A stretch of DNA of 64,000 bases, from positions 434,001 through 498,000 of the forward strand of contig NZ_CP103057.1 of NCBI RefSeq assembly GCF_025231525.1. The letters run 5' to 3'. The position numbers and the translations under genes were made by a program. The notes beneath the pieces are model-generated. The model worked only from the letters and a program-made list of their open reading frames with translations. It was not told the origin of the DNA and searched no databases. This DNA is from Sphingomonas endolithica (lineage in GTDB: Bacteria; Pseudomonadota; Alphaproteobacteria; Sphingomonadales; Sphingomonadaceae). The stretch's first letter is position 1. Each line of letters opens with the position of its first letter. Below, one piece after another: positions 43,889-52,827 of this stretch.

Positions 43889-45714
43889 GCGGGGAGGAGG
43901 AAGACGGCCGCACGGTGTTCGTACCATCGGCCGATCCCGATCGCACCGTGTTCGAGCCCGCCGCGCCGGTCCAGCCGCTGCCCGTGTCGGCTGCGAAGGG
44001 GATAAAGATCGGTGATATCCTCAACCATATCTTCGAGGTGAAGCGCTTCATCGCGCGCGGCGGCATGGGCGAGGTGTTCGAGGGCGCCAATGCGATTACC
44101 GAGGAGCGCGTGGCGATCAAGGTGATGCTGCCGTCCTTGGCGGCGGACCCCAACGTCATCTCGCTGTTCCGCCGCGAGGCCAAGACGCTGACGCGGCTGC
44201 ACCATGAGGCGGTGGTGCAGTATCGCGTGCTGGCGCAGGAGCCACAGCTCGGCGTGCTCTACATCGTCACCGAATATATCGACGGCACCAACCTGTCAGA
44301 TGTGCTCGGCACGATCTCCGCGACGCCGGCTGAGCTTGCCGCGCTTCTACAACGCCTGGCATCCGGCCTACGCGCGGCGCATGCGCTGGGCGCGATCCAT
44401 CGCGATATTTCGCCCGACAACGTCCTGCTTGGCGACGGCAAGCTGGCCCGCGCGAAAATTATCGATTTCGGCATCGCCAAGGATCTCGATCCCGGCACGG
44501 CGACGATCGTCGGCGACGGGTTCGCCGGCAAGCTCGGCTATGTCGCGCCCGAGCAATTGGGTGATTTCAACCGGCGCCTGGGGCCGTGGACCGATGTGTA
44601 CAGTCTTGCGCTGGTGATCCTGGCAGTGGCCAAGGGGCGCGATGTCGGGCTCGGCGGGTCGCTGGTCGATGCGGTCGACAAGCGCCGCGCCGGGCCGGAC
44701 CTGTCCGCCGCGCCGGACACTCTGCGGCCGTTGCTCGAGAAAATGACCCGCGCCGATCCGGATCAACGTCTGGCGTCGATGGATGCGGTGCTGGCAGAAC
44801 TCGCGGCGATCGATTCGCCTATGACGGTTGCACCGGTGTCTAAGGCGATGCCGCGCTGGATGCCGATCGCGATCGGCGCGGGCGTGGTGCTGGTGATCCT
44901 TGCCGCGCTCGCGGCATTCCTGTTGGTCCGCGAGAAGAGCCCTGGGGCCGCTGCACCAACGGCAATCGTCGCGGCGCGTGATCCGGTCGAGGTGGCGCGC
45001 AATGCGATCAATTCGGCTTTGCCCTCGGTAAACTGCACCTGGCTGCGGGTAGCCGGAATCCAGCCCGGCACCCCACAGACGAAGATCGCGCTGACCGGTG
45101 TTGCTGGCAACCCATCGATGGCACAGGCCGAGATAAGTCACGCGCTTGCCTCCCAGGGTGTCGGCGCCGCCGATCTCGACTTCTCGGACGTGTCGCCGAT
45201 CACGCAGGCTGGGTGCGCCGCACTCGATGCCTATCGCCAGATCAGTGCGCGCGACGGCAATCGCCTCAACGTCGCGCAACGGCGATTTGAGATGCGTCGA
45301 CAACCGCCTGACTCGGCTTACCCGGGAACGATCGCCGCCAGCGCGGTGATCGGCATCGCCGTCGCCGATCCGACGCGCGATTTCACGCTTGTCGGGCTGG
45401 AACCTTCGGGCAAGATCGACATGCTCATCCCAAGCCGCGCCGCGTTCGCCGCGCAGGTCAAGCAATCGCGCAACGGGCTGCCGATCACTGATCTTGGCGG
45501 GGACCGGTATCGGCTTCAAATCGATCTGGATCATGAAGGCTGGTCGGGGTTGTTGCTGGTGAGCGGTACGGGGCCGTTCGATCCTGCGATCGTGGCGCCC
45601 TCGCTCGGCGCGCGTGATGCGGCATGGCGAGACAAGCTTGTTTCGCTCGCCGCGGAACGTGGCTGGCAGGCTGACATGGTGTGGTTCAAGTCGGTCAACG
45701 ACGTAAAGGACTGA
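43885..45714 (+). CDS. ppkA: Hanks-type Ser/Thr kinase (PpkA role in T6SS)
   Basis: 609 residues from a GTG overlapping the phosphatase stop. The N-terminus holds two TVF motifs (RTVFVPSADPDRTVFEP) that look like phosphothreonine sites for an FHA partner. The kinase domain spans about 45-290, with IARGGMGEVFEG, the VAIKVM lysine, HRDISPDN and IDFGIAKD. One membrane helix lies near 326-349. The periplasmic part is about 255 residues, contains two Cys, and has no family I recognise. The layout fits sensing outside and phosphorylating TagH inside. It is the last gene of the tssK operon. Confidence 0.92.
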   Translation: MSGEEEDGRTVFVPSADPDRTVFEPAAPVQPLPVSAAKGIKIGDILNHIFEVKRFIARGGMGEVFEGANAITEERVAIKVMLPSLAADPNVISLFRREAKTLTRLHHEAVVQYRVLAQEPQLGVLYIVTEYIDGTNLSDVLGTISATPAELAALLQRLASGLRAAHALGAIHRDISPDNVLLGDGKLARAKIIDFGIAKDLDPGTATIVGDGFAGKLGYVAPEQLGDFNRRLGPWTDVYSLALVILAVAKGRDVGLGGSLVDAVDKRRAGPDLSAAPDTLRPLLEKMTRADPDQRLASMDAVLAELAAIDSPMTVAPVSKAMPRWMPIAIGAGVVLVILAALAAFLLVREKSPGAAAPTAIVAARDPVEVARNAINSALPSVNCTWLRVAGIQPGTPQTKIALTGVAGNPSMAQAEISHALASQGVGAADLDFSDVSPITQAGCAALDAYRQISARDGNRLNVAQRRFEMRRQPPDSAYPGTIAASAVIGIAVADPTRDFTLVGLEPSGKIDMLIPSRAAFAAQVKQSRNGLPITDLGGDRYRLQIDLDHEGWSGLLLVSGTGPFDPAIVAPSLGARDAAWRDKLVSLAAERGWQADMVWFKSVNDVKD

Positions 45715-45879
45715 AGCCAGCTTGGCAGCGGCGATGTCGGGGATGAATACGATAACGTCGGCGGCGGCGCTGATTTGCATCGCCAAGCTGCCGGCTCGCC
45801 TAGCCACTGGCATTCGGCGTACCTCCTTCGCCGTCGGCTGGGACTTGCGCGCTGGCACTTGAGCGGCGATCAGGTCTTC
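45715..45879. other. Gap after the T6SS locus
   Basis: 165 bp between the kinase stop and the CoA-ester lyase start. AGCTTGGC and its complement GCCAAGCT lie about 45 bp apart and could pair, but there is no T-tract. The frame of the next gene is open through most of the gap, without a good start. Confidence 0.35.
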
Positions 45880-46737
45880 ATGCCAGATCGTTTCTCCCCG
45901 CGGCCCCGTCGTAGCGCCTTGTACATGCCGGCCTCCAATGTGCGCGCGATTGCCAAGGCGCGAACTTTGCCGGTCGATACAGTGATCCTCGATCTCGAAG
46001 ATGCGGTCGCTCCCGCGGCAAAGCTAGAGGCGCGACGCCAGGCAATTGAGGCGGTGCAGGTTGGCGGGTTTGGATCGCGGGAGATCGTGATCCGGATCAA
46101 CGCACTGGATACCGAATGGGGTAGCGACGACCTGCTTGCGGTGGTCGAGGCGGCGCCCGATGCCATCCTCGTTCCCAAGGTGCAGGGGGCGGGGGACATA
46201 GCCGCCTGTCAGCTGCAGCTCGATCGCATGGCCAGTCCCGTTGGGCTTTGGGCGATGATCGAGACGTGCACAGCGATCCTGAACATCGCGCAGATTGCGG
46301 CCTGCGCGAAGGACAGCGCGCTCGCCTGCCTGGTGCTCGGCACAAACGATCTTGCCAAGGAAATCGGCATCGCAGCGGAACCCGCATCGCCCGTCATACG
46401 GCCGGCACTGGCCCAGACGGTGATCGCCGCCCGTGCGTACGGCCTGACCGTGCTCGACGGCGTGTCGAACGATTTCGAGGATGAACAGGCATTTACCGCG
46501 GCATGTGCGCTGGCTGTGGCATATGGATTTGACGGTAAGACGCTGATCCATCCCCGCCAGATCGACATTTGCAACCGCGCCTTTGCGCCGTCGGTGGCGC
46601 AGCTTGACGATGCGGCGCGGATCGTCGCTGCCTTTGCGCAGCCCGAGAATGCGGGCAGGGGCGCGATCAGGCTCGATGGCCGGATGGTGGAACTGCTGCA
46701 CCTGGAACAGGCGCGCGCCATACTCGCGCGCGGCTGA
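45880..46737 (+). CDS. HpcH/HpaI aldolase-citrate lyase family CoA-ester lyase
   Basis: 285 residues from the ATG at 45880 (MPDRFSPRPRRSALYMPASN). Family marks are LYMPASN, VILDLEDAVAP with the metal-binding acidic residues, EIVIRINALDTEWG, AILVPKVQGAGD, WAMIETCTAIL and FDGKTLIHPRQI. The fold is the TIM barrel of CitE, malyl-CoA lyase and (S)-citramalyl-CoA lyase. These cleave or hydrolyse CoA thioesters of hydroxy-dicarboxylic acids, using Mg2+. No partner citrate-lyase subunits are nearby, so a stand-alone malyl-CoA-type lyase or thioesterase is more likely than citrate lyase. Confidence 0.85.
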   Translation: MPDRFSPRPRRSALYMPASNVRAIAKARTLPVDTVILDLEDAVAPAAKLEARRQAIEAVQVGGFGSREIVIRINALDTEWGSDDLLAVVEAAPDAILVPKVQGAGDIAACQLQLDRMASPVGLWAMIETCTAILNIAQIAACAKDSALACLVLGTNDLAKEIGIAAEPASPVIRPALAQTVIAARAYGLTVLDGVSNDFEDEQAFTAACALAVAYGFDGKTLIHPRQIDICNRAFAPSVAQLDDAARIVAAFAQPENAGRGAIRLDGRMVELLHLEQARAILARG

Positions 46738-46754
46738 TCCGGGAAGTGCCGCCG

Positions 46755-47732
46755 TTATAGCCAGCCGGTGCGCCTGAAGCGAAGGAACAGCGCGGTGCAT
46801 AGGACCAGGATCACGGCAACAACCACGGGATAGCCGTAGTGCATGTGCAGTTCGGGCATATATTCGAAGTTCATGCCATAGATGCCGGCGATCGCGGTCG
46901 GAACGGCCAGGATCGCTGCCCAGGCTGCGAGCTGGCGCGTGATCGCGCCTTGGCGTTGCTGCTCCAGGAGCGCGCTTACTTCGAACACGGACGTCAACGC
47001 GTCGCGCAAGCCGCCGACCATGTTCTCGACGCGCCGCACGTGATCCAGCACGTCGCGGAAATAGGGTCTGGCCTCGGCATCGATGCATGGCATGTCGAGA
47101 TTGGCGAGCTTGTTAGCGACTTCGCCCATCGGACCGATGATGCGCTGGAACCGTATGACCTCGCGACGCTGTGCGAACAGGCGCGCGGTCTCGTCGGCCG
47201 CCAGCGAGGCGTTCATCGCATGCTGCTCGGTCTGCAGCACTTCCTCCTCGATCGCATCGACTATCGGCTGATAGCCGTCGACGATGAAGTCGATGATGGC
47301 ATGCAGGACGTAATCGACGCCGAGCTTGAGCAAGGCGGGCGACGCTTCGAGGTGCTGGCGTAGCTCGCTATGCGCCCGCGCCGAGCCGTGCCGAACGGTG
47401 ATGATGTGGTTGCGCCCGACGAAGATTGCGGTTTCACCATAGGCGATCTTGTCGCCATCGAGATGTGCGGTGCGCGCGATGACGAACAGTTGGTCGCCAT
47501 AGATATCGACCTTGGGCAATTGATGCGCCTTCAACGCATCCTCCACCGCGAGCGGGTGCAGCCCGAACTTGTCCTGGAGCTTCATCAACTCGTCGTCGGC
47601 GGGCTCGAACAGGCCGATCCAGACGAATTCGGACGTATCGCCGCCGCACGGCGAGGGTTCGTCGATCGAGATGTCGCGAATACGTTTGCCATCGCGGTAG
47701 TGGTAGGCGGCAACGACGCTCAAGGGGGGCAC
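46755..47732 (-). CDS. corA: CorA family divalent-cation transporter
   Basis: 325 residues. The cytoplasmic alpha/beta domain and long helices come first (PLAVEDALKAHQLPKVDIYGDQLFVI). The C-terminus has two membrane helices with the family signature YGMNFEYMPEL between them and a basic tail FRRTGWL. CorA pentamers carry Mg2+, Co2+ or Ni2+; the MPEL variant is also seen in ZntB-like and Mg2+ carriers, so the ion is not settled. It converges with the lyase gene, with only 17 bp between stops. Confidence 0.9.
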   Translation of the reverse strand: MPPLSVVAAYHYRDGKRIRDISIDEPSPCGGDTSEFVWIGLFEPADDELMKLQDKFGLHPLAVEDALKAHQLPKVDIYGDQLFVIARTAHLDGDKIAYGETAIFVGRNHIITVRHGSARAHSELRQHLEASPALLKLGVDYVLHAIIDFIVDGYQPIVDAIEEEVLQTEQHAMNASLAADETARLFAQRREVIRFQRIIGPMGEVANKLANLDMPCIDAEARPYFRDVLDHVRRVENMVGGLRDALTSVFEVSALLEQQRQGAITRQLAAWAAILAVPTAIAGIYGMNFEYMPELHMHYGYPVVVAVILVLCTALFLRFRRTGWL

Positions 47733-47785
47733 CTCATACAGGAATTGTCGCCCGACTAAGCGCGTGCGGGCAAGGCGTCCAGCGC

Positions 47786-48007
47786 TCAGCGATCGTCATG
47801 CTCCCGCTCGATGGAGTCGAGGATGCGCGCGCCGGCCATGAACACGGCGATCGGGCAGACGGCGAACAGCATCCAGCCGCCATAGCCGGGATATTGCTGC
47901 AGATAGTGGACGCCGCGTTCGACCGATCCCAAACCGAGGCCGTAGATGACGAGGAAGGCCTCGAACTTGGTTTTTATGATGAACAAATTAGCGATCTTCT
48001 TCCACAT
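47786..48007 (-). CDS. Small predicted inner-membrane protein
   Basis: 73 residues from the ATG at 48007 (MWKKIANLFIIKTKFEAFLV). Two hydrophobic helices are visible: FEAFLVIYGLGLGSVERGV (weak) and GWMLFAVCPIAVFMAGARIL, and the tail DSIEREHDDR is charged. No clear ribosome site is seen. It lies downstream of astB on the same strand, 65 bp after it. The composition and LQQYPG segment look like real small membrane proteins of this group, but I do not recognise a family. Confidence 0.6.
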   Translation of the reverse strand: MWKKIANLFIIKTKFEAFLVIYGLGLGSVERGVHYLQQYPGYGGWMLFAVCPIAVFMAGARILDSIEREHDDR

Positions 48008-48072
48008 GGCATGCAAAGAGCAAGTCTCGCGCCAAATGGGGAAGTCCGCCGATACTGCACCGGCGAAGATGG

Positions 48073-49326
48073 TTACCTGTAAATTAATTCGACGATATCG
48101 AGCTCCTCCAGGAGCGCGAGGCGGGCTCGTTCGACGGTGCCGACCAGGGCCGGATCGCCGATCATGCCGGGGTCGATCGTCTCGGGCCAATGCTGCTCGA
48201 CCACCCCTGCGATGCGATCGAGCTTCGCGCCGTCGACCAGGAAGCGGGGATCGACCCTGATCGGATCGGCGACGACACGCAGCCGCAGGCAGGCGGGGCC
48301 GCCGCCATTGGCCATCGACTGACGGACGTCGACCACCTCCAGATGCCGGATCGGACCGTTGCCCGCGACCAGCGCCTGCAGCCAGCGCCATACCGCGTGA
48401 TTGTCGCGTGCTTCCTGCGGCAGGATCAGCGCCATGCCGCCGCCGGGCAAGGTGACCAGCTGAGCATTGAACAGGTAGGAGGACACGGCATCGGCAAGGC
48501 TGACGTGCGCGGCAGGTACTTCGATGATCTCCACCTTGGGCAGCGCCGCGCGCAGATCGGCGTAGAGCGACTGCGGGTTGGCGAACGCCTGTTCGTGCGC
48601 GAACAGCACGCGTTCGTTGGCGACCGCCACCACGTCGTTGTGGAACGCACCGGCGGCGATCGCCACCTCGGACTGCGCCGCATACAAGGTATAGGCCGGA
48701 TCGAGCCGGTGCCGCCGCGCAACGGCCGCGCTTGCCTCGCGATGCTGTCGTGCGGGGTAGGGGCCGCCCGACACGCCGTAGACGAAGATCTCCACGCCCG
48801 GCTGGTCGTGCGCAGCGCAGAGCCGCATGTGATTGGCGGCGCCCTCGTCACCGAACGGGGCGGGGACGGGGCCATGCACCGCGAACACCGGGTCGGCGAA
48901 GGCCAGCCGCAATTGCGCCAGCGTCTCCGGCCATTCGTGGCTGCGATGCGGCATGGTGACGAGGTTGGCGACGCTCAGGTGGCAGCGCCCGTCCGCACTG
49001 TCGGGCGCGGGAGAGACCGTCGCCGCGTTCGCCGCCCACATGGCGGATGCCGACATGGCCTGCGCCTGCAGGTGGGCCGGGGCTTCGGCATAGGTGGTGG
49101 CAAGGCGCTCCAGCCAAAGATGATCGGGCCGCGCATGCGGCAACAGGATGCCCTGCGTCAGGCCGAGCGCGATGTTGGCGCGCATCTTGGCGATACCCTC
49201 CAGCGCCGCAGCGCGCGGCTGCGACACCCGGCCGGCGTTGCCGGTCGCGGCGAGGTTCCCGGGGCTGAGGCCGGCATAATTGTGGCTCGGACCGATCAGG
49301 CCGTCGAAGTTGATCTCGGTCAGCAT
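48073..49326 (-). CDS. astB: N-succinylarginine dihydrolase
   Basis: 417 residues from the ATG at 49326, one base after the astA stop. The N-terminus EINFDGLIGPSHNYAGLSPG is diagnostic. Later blocks include HNDVVAVANERVLF, LPGGGMALILPQEARDN, and RQSMANGGGPACLRLRV with the probable catalytic Cys. The enzyme turns N2-succinylarginine into N2-succinylornithine, CO2 and two ammonia, step two of the arginine succinyltransferase pathway. It is slightly shorter than the 440-residue enterobacterial form. astC and astD are not in the window. Confidence 0.94.
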   Translation of the reverse strand: MLTEINFDGLIGPSHNYAGLSPGNLAATGNAGRVSQPRAAALEGIAKMRANIALGLTQGILLPHARPDHLWLERLATTYAEAPAHLQAQAMSASAMWAANAATVSPAPDSADGRCHLSVANLVTMPHRSHEWPETLAQLRLAFADPVFAVHGPVPAPFGDEGAANHMRLCAAHDQPGVEIFVYGVSGGPYPARQHREASAAVARRHRLDPAYTLYAAQSEVAIAAGAFHNDVVAVANERVLFAHEQAFANPQSLYADLRAALPKVEIIEVPAAHVSLADAVSSYLFNAQLVTLPGGGMALILPQEARDNHAVWRWLQALVAGNGPIRHLEVVDVRQSMANGGGPACLRLRVVADPIRVDPRFLVDGAKLDRIAGVVEQHWPETIDPGMIGDPALVGTVERARLALLEELDIVELIYR

Positions 49327-49327
49327 G

Positions 49328-50350
49328 TCAGAAGCGCGCGACATGCAGGACCGCATCGCCCGGCCGTACGTCGATCACGTCGGCGCACTGGCCGTCGATC
49401 GCGATCCCGCCGGCATCCTGCCGTACCTCGCCATAGGCGCAGCGGAACTCGGCCAGCATGCCGGTCGCGACCAGCGCCTTGGCACCCCCCTGGCCACCGA
49501 CCGCGGCGACCGGCGCCGGTGCCGCGTCGCGGATCGAGCGGACTTGCCCGGTGCGTGCCGTCATCGTCGGGCCGCCGTCGAAGATGTCGATGTAATTCTC
49601 GAACGCGAATCCTTCATTCTCCAGCATGCGCATCGCCGCACGGCCGCTTGGATGCGGTAAGCCGATCGCGGCCCGCGCCGTCTCGCTCAGCATGGCGGTG
49701 TAGATCGGGTGCTTGGGAAAAAGATCGGCGATGAACTGGTGCCCGTGGATGGCGTTGAAATGATCGGCGTCCTGGAAGTTCATGCCGAAGAAGCGGCCGG
49801 CCAGGCCGTCCCAGAACGGCGATCCGCCCGCTTCGTCGATCACGCCACGCAGTTCGGCGAGGATCCGCTCGGCGAAGCGCGCGCGGTGCTGGGCGATGAA
49901 CAGGTAGCGGCTGCGCGCGAGCAGCATGCCCAGACCTCCGGCGCGCTCGCCCGGGTGGAGGAACAGCCCGCCGACCTCGCTGCAGCCTTCGAGATCGGTC
50001 GAGAGCGAAAGCATGTCGGCCCGGAACGTCCGGCCGAGTTCCTTGCTGTGCTGCGTCAGCGTGCCGATGCGGTAGCTGTAGAAGGGGTAACGCTGCCCGA
50101 CATGGGTGAACAATTGGCAGGTGCCGCGGACCTCATTTGTCTCGCTATTCTCGAGCACCAGCACGAACAATTCGTCAACGATCTGCCCATCGGCGGCGTC
50201 GCGGGCGAACGCCTCGTGGCTGCGCTCGAGCTTGGCCTTGAGCGAGGTGCGATCCGCCGGCAGGTTGGTGAAGCCGCCGCCGGTCAGCTTGGCCATTTCG
50301 TACAGCGCCTGCAGGTCGCCATCGCGCGCAGCACGGATCCGGAACGTCAC
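49328..50350 (-). CDS. astA: Arginine N-succinyltransferase
   Basis: 340 residues, the usual length. Conserved stretches are IRAARDGDLQALYEMAKLTG, GFTNLPADR, QRYPFYSYRIGTL, SEVGGLFLHPGERAGGLGML, FWDGLAGRFFGMNFQDADHF and FENYIDIFDGGPTM. It moves succinate from succinyl-CoA to arginine, step one of the pathway. The start overlaps the stop of the M20 hydrolase by 4 bases and the stop is one base from astB, so the three genes form a tight operon. Confidence 0.94.
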   Translation of the reverse strand: MTFRIRAARDGDLQALYEMAKLTGGGFTNLPADRTSLKAKLERSHEAFARDAADGQIVDELFVLVLENSETNEVRGTCQLFTHVGQRYPFYSYRIGTLTQHSKELGRTFRADMLSLSTDLEGCSEVGGLFLHPGERAGGLGMLLARSRYLFIAQHRARFAERILAELRGVIDEAGGSPFWDGLAGRFFGMNFQDADHFNAIHGHQFIADLFPKHPIYTAMLSETARAAIGLPHPSGRAAMRMLENEGFAFENYIDIFDGGPTMTARTGQVRSIRDAAPAPVAAVGGQGGAKALVATGMLAEFRCAYGEVRQDAGGIAIDGQCADVIDVRPGDAVLHVARF

Positions 50351-51555
50351 AGGCCACCTCGTGTTGCGATCCGCGCGATTGTCAGGGCGGAGAGCGCGGC
50401 GCGCTCGCCCAGACTATCGGGGATCAGATATTCGTCGCTGGAATGGATCGCGCCGCCGCGGGCGCCCATCGTATCGACGACGGGGACGCCGCAGGCCGCG
50501 ATATTGTTGCCGTCGCACACCCCGCCGGTATGTTGCCAGGCGATCGGCAGGCCGAGGTCCGCGCCGCTGGCGTGCACGAGGTCGAACAATCGTGCCGCTC
50601 CGGCATCGATCGGCTTCGGCGGCCGGTTGAAGCCGCCATGCACCGAGACATGCACGTCATGTTCGGCAGCGACCATCGCCACGGCGCTGTCGATCTGTGC
50701 TTGGGCCCGGGCGATGTCGTCCTGCGTCGCCGGGCGGAAGTTGACGCGGAGCACGGCAAGATCGGGCACGACGTTGTTCGGCCCGCCGCCCTCGATCCGC
50801 GCGGGATTGACGGCAAGGCGAGGGCCGCGCGCCTTGTTGAGCCGCAGCGCGATATCGGCCGCGGCAACCACCGCGTTGCGCCCATCCTCGGGATTGCGCC
50901 CGGCATGCGCGGCACGGCCACGCACCACGATCGAGAAATTGCCGGTGCCGCCGCGCGCGCCTGCCAGCGTGCCATCGGGCAACGCCGGCTCATAGGTGAG
51001 CGCCGCCGCCTTGCCGCGTGCCGCCGCGGCGATCAGGGCAGCGGAGGAGAAGGAGCCGGTTTCCTCGTCGGAATTGATCACCACCTCATAGCCGATTCGG
51101 GCGGCGAGCGGCGATGCCTCGATCGCGGTCAAGGCGGCCAGCATGATGGCGAGCCCGCTTTTCATGTCGGCGACGCCGGGCCCATTGAGCGTGCCATCTG
51201 GGCGCCAGGTCAGCGTCTGGAACGGATGATCGACCGGGTAGACGGTGTCCATGTGCCCGGTGAACAGCATCTGCAGCGGTGCGCCAGGCCGGACGGCGAG
51301 ATGCAGGTGCTGGCCGTGCTCGACCTCGGAGACGCTGCCGTCTGCCGCCACGCTTTCGGCTGGTGCGGCTGCGACCAACTCAAGCGCTCCCGGCAGGATC
51401 GAGAAGGCGGCTGTCAGCCGTTCCGCTATTTGGGCGAGGCCGGCCAGGTTGCGCGTGCCGGAATTGATTGCCGCCCAATCCTCCACCTGCGCCAGCATCG
51501 GCTGGGCGCGGGCGGTGTTCAGGATGTCGTGTTCGGTGGGGGAGAGGCCGGTCAT
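50347..51555 (-). CDS. M20 family metallohydrolase, first gene of the ast operon
   Basis: 402 residues. All M20 metal-site motifs are seen: TGHMDTVYP (His and Asp), GPGVADMKSG (bridging Asp), NSDEETGS (catalytic Glu pair) and the C-terminal GGAIHSSDEY His. The dimerisation domain includes GGTGNFSIVVRGRAAHAGR. The closest relatives are carboxypeptidase-G2/ArgE-type enzymes that split N-acyl amino acids. Coupled to astA, it may release succinate from N-succinylglutamate in place of the unrelated M14 enzyme AstE; this is inference. An alternative is hydrolysis of another N-acyl amino acid or peptide feeding arginine to the pathway. Confidence 0.87.
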   Translation of the reverse strand: MTGLSPTEHDILNTARAQPMLAQVEDWAAINSGTRNLAGLAQIAERLTAAFSILPGALELVAAAPAESVAADGSVSEVEHGQHLHLAVRPGAPLQMLFTGHMDTVYPVDHPFQTLTWRPDGTLNGPGVADMKSGLAIMLAALTAIEASPLAARIGYEVVINSDEETGSFSSAALIAAAARGKAAALTYEPALPDGTLAGARGGTGNFSIVVRGRAAHAGRNPEDGRNAVVAAADIALRLNKARGPRLAVNPARIEGGGPNNVVPDLAVLRVNFRPATQDDIARAQAQIDSAVAMVAAEHDVHVSVHGGFNRPPKPIDAGAARLFDLVHASGADLGLPIAWQHTGGVCDGNNIAACGVPVVDTMGARGGAIHSSDEYLIPDSLGERAALSALTIARIATRGGL

Positions 51556-51703
51556 CGGGGGAGCCTAGCCGGTCGGGGGGTGTCGCTCCACCCCCTCCGG
51601 GATCGTCGCGGGGGCGCTTGGTATGATCGAGCCTTATGTCGGGCTTCTAGAGCATGATGACGTCAGGTTAATGGGTGAGGTGAGTCCCCTTGGTTATCTA
51701 GCT

Positions 51704-51812
51704 CCAGTTCCCCGGCGGAGGCCGGGGTCCAGTAGTAGCGGCGGAAATGATCGAGCGCAGCGCGCGTCTCGTCTGTGCCGCTACTGGACCCCGGCCGTCG
51801 CCGGGGTACTGG
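51704..51812. repeat. REP-like inverted repeat B
   Basis: Two arms, 51704-51742 and 51777-51812, read CCAGTTCCCCGGCGGAGGCC... and GCCGCTACTGGACCCCGGCC... and pair over most of their length; each arm also forms its own GC-rich hairpin. It lies in the 290 bp gap between the M20 gene and the outer-membrane protein gene. Apart from this repeat I see no feature in that gap. Confidence 0.75.
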
Positions 51813-51845
51813 TTAGCGCAGGCGATCACGTAAAGTGGACGCGTG

Positions 51846-52739
51846 CTAGAAGCTATACACCAGGGACGCGCGGCTGGTGGTGTCGGTGCCGACCCGTCCG
51901 ACCGGGGGCATGCTCTCATATTGCACCGTGTAAGACAGTTTGGCGGCGAGCGGGCCGATGAGCTTGGCGTTGAGCGCGGTGGTGCCAGACAGGGTGCTGT
52001 TGAACTGCTGCACATAGGCCGAGGCATCCTGGCTGAACGTCACCGAGCGCGACAGCTTCCAGTCGAAATCGAGCGAGCCGCGCGCCGCCACGCTGCTTTC
52101 GATCGTGGCATCGGTGAAGTCGGTGCGGCGAAACGCGGGCCCGAGTTCCAGATCGAGCGTGACCGCCGGCCCCTTGATCGCGTTGTAGCCGGCGCCGATC
52201 GAGGCCGAGTAGCGATCGTAATAGCCGAGGAAGCGGTCGCTTTCATATTGCGCCGCGCCGTATAGGTAGCCGCGCCGGCCGAACTTGAAATTGGGTTCGT
52301 AGGCGGCGAGATAATGCTCGCGGCTGGCCAGCCCCAGGCTCTCCTGATAATCCGCCGCCGCGCGCAGCTTATGGCGCCAGCGCAGCGATTCCCGCGTCAG
52401 GTTCACCGCGCCGCTGACGCCGATATTCTCGGTATTGCCGGTCGACACATAGCCGCCCAGTTCGGCATTGCCGGTCCACAGATCGAACGGGCCGGCATCG
52501 CGCAGCTTGGCCTCGCGCACCGCCTCGCGCTCGGCGCGCCAATTGTTGGCCACCACGCTGATCGCGTCCGCGCTGTCGGGGGCAGCACCGCGCGCATATT
52601 TCTCGATGATCGCCACCTCGGACGGGTTGCCCGAGGCGATGGCGGCATCCAGCATCGCGCGCACCGCTGGCGGTATGTCCGTGTTGCCGAGCAACAATGG
52701 GGCCAGCAGCGGTAGCAGGACGATGAAGGGCGCACGCAT
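51846..52739 (-). CDS. DUF481 (YdiY-like) outer-membrane beta-barrel protein
   Basis: 297 residues from the ATG at 52739. The signal peptide is MRAPFIVLLPLLAPLLLGNT. Then comes a short helical region, and from about residue 85 a run of alternating strands typical of the family: GNAELGGYVSTGNTENIG, LRAAADYQESLGLASREHYL, and the final aromatic strand RASLVYSF, with a C-terminal Phe that directs barrel assembly. Family members are small outer-membrane barrels without an assigned substrate. The upstream neighbour on the same strand is rppH. Confidence 0.85.
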   Translation of the reverse strand: MRAPFIVLLPLLAPLLLGNTDIPPAVRAMLDAAIASGNPSEVAIIEKYARGAAPDSADAISVVANNWRAEREAVREAKLRDAGPFDLWTGNAELGGYVSTGNTENIGVSGAVNLTRESLRWRHKLRAAADYQESLGLASREHYLAAYEPNFKFGRRGYLYGAAQYESDRFLGYYDRYSASIGAGYNAIKGPAVTLDLELGPAFRRTDFTDATIESSVAARGSLDFDWKLSRSVTFSQDASAYVQQFNSTLSGTTALNAKLIGPLAAKLSYTVQYESMPPVGRVGTDTTSRASLVYSF

Positions 52740-52827
52740 GCGGCATCGATAGCGCGGCGGGCAGGACGGCGTAACTGCCAATTGTCCGATATATCGCGCA
52801 AGCGGCTCGTCTGGTCGCTGCATCCTC

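Noticed and set aside
44368..45858. 496-codon frame antisense to the T6SS kinase
   Set aside because: The His/Arg-rich translation lacks motifs, and the kinase motifs on the plus strand are complete.
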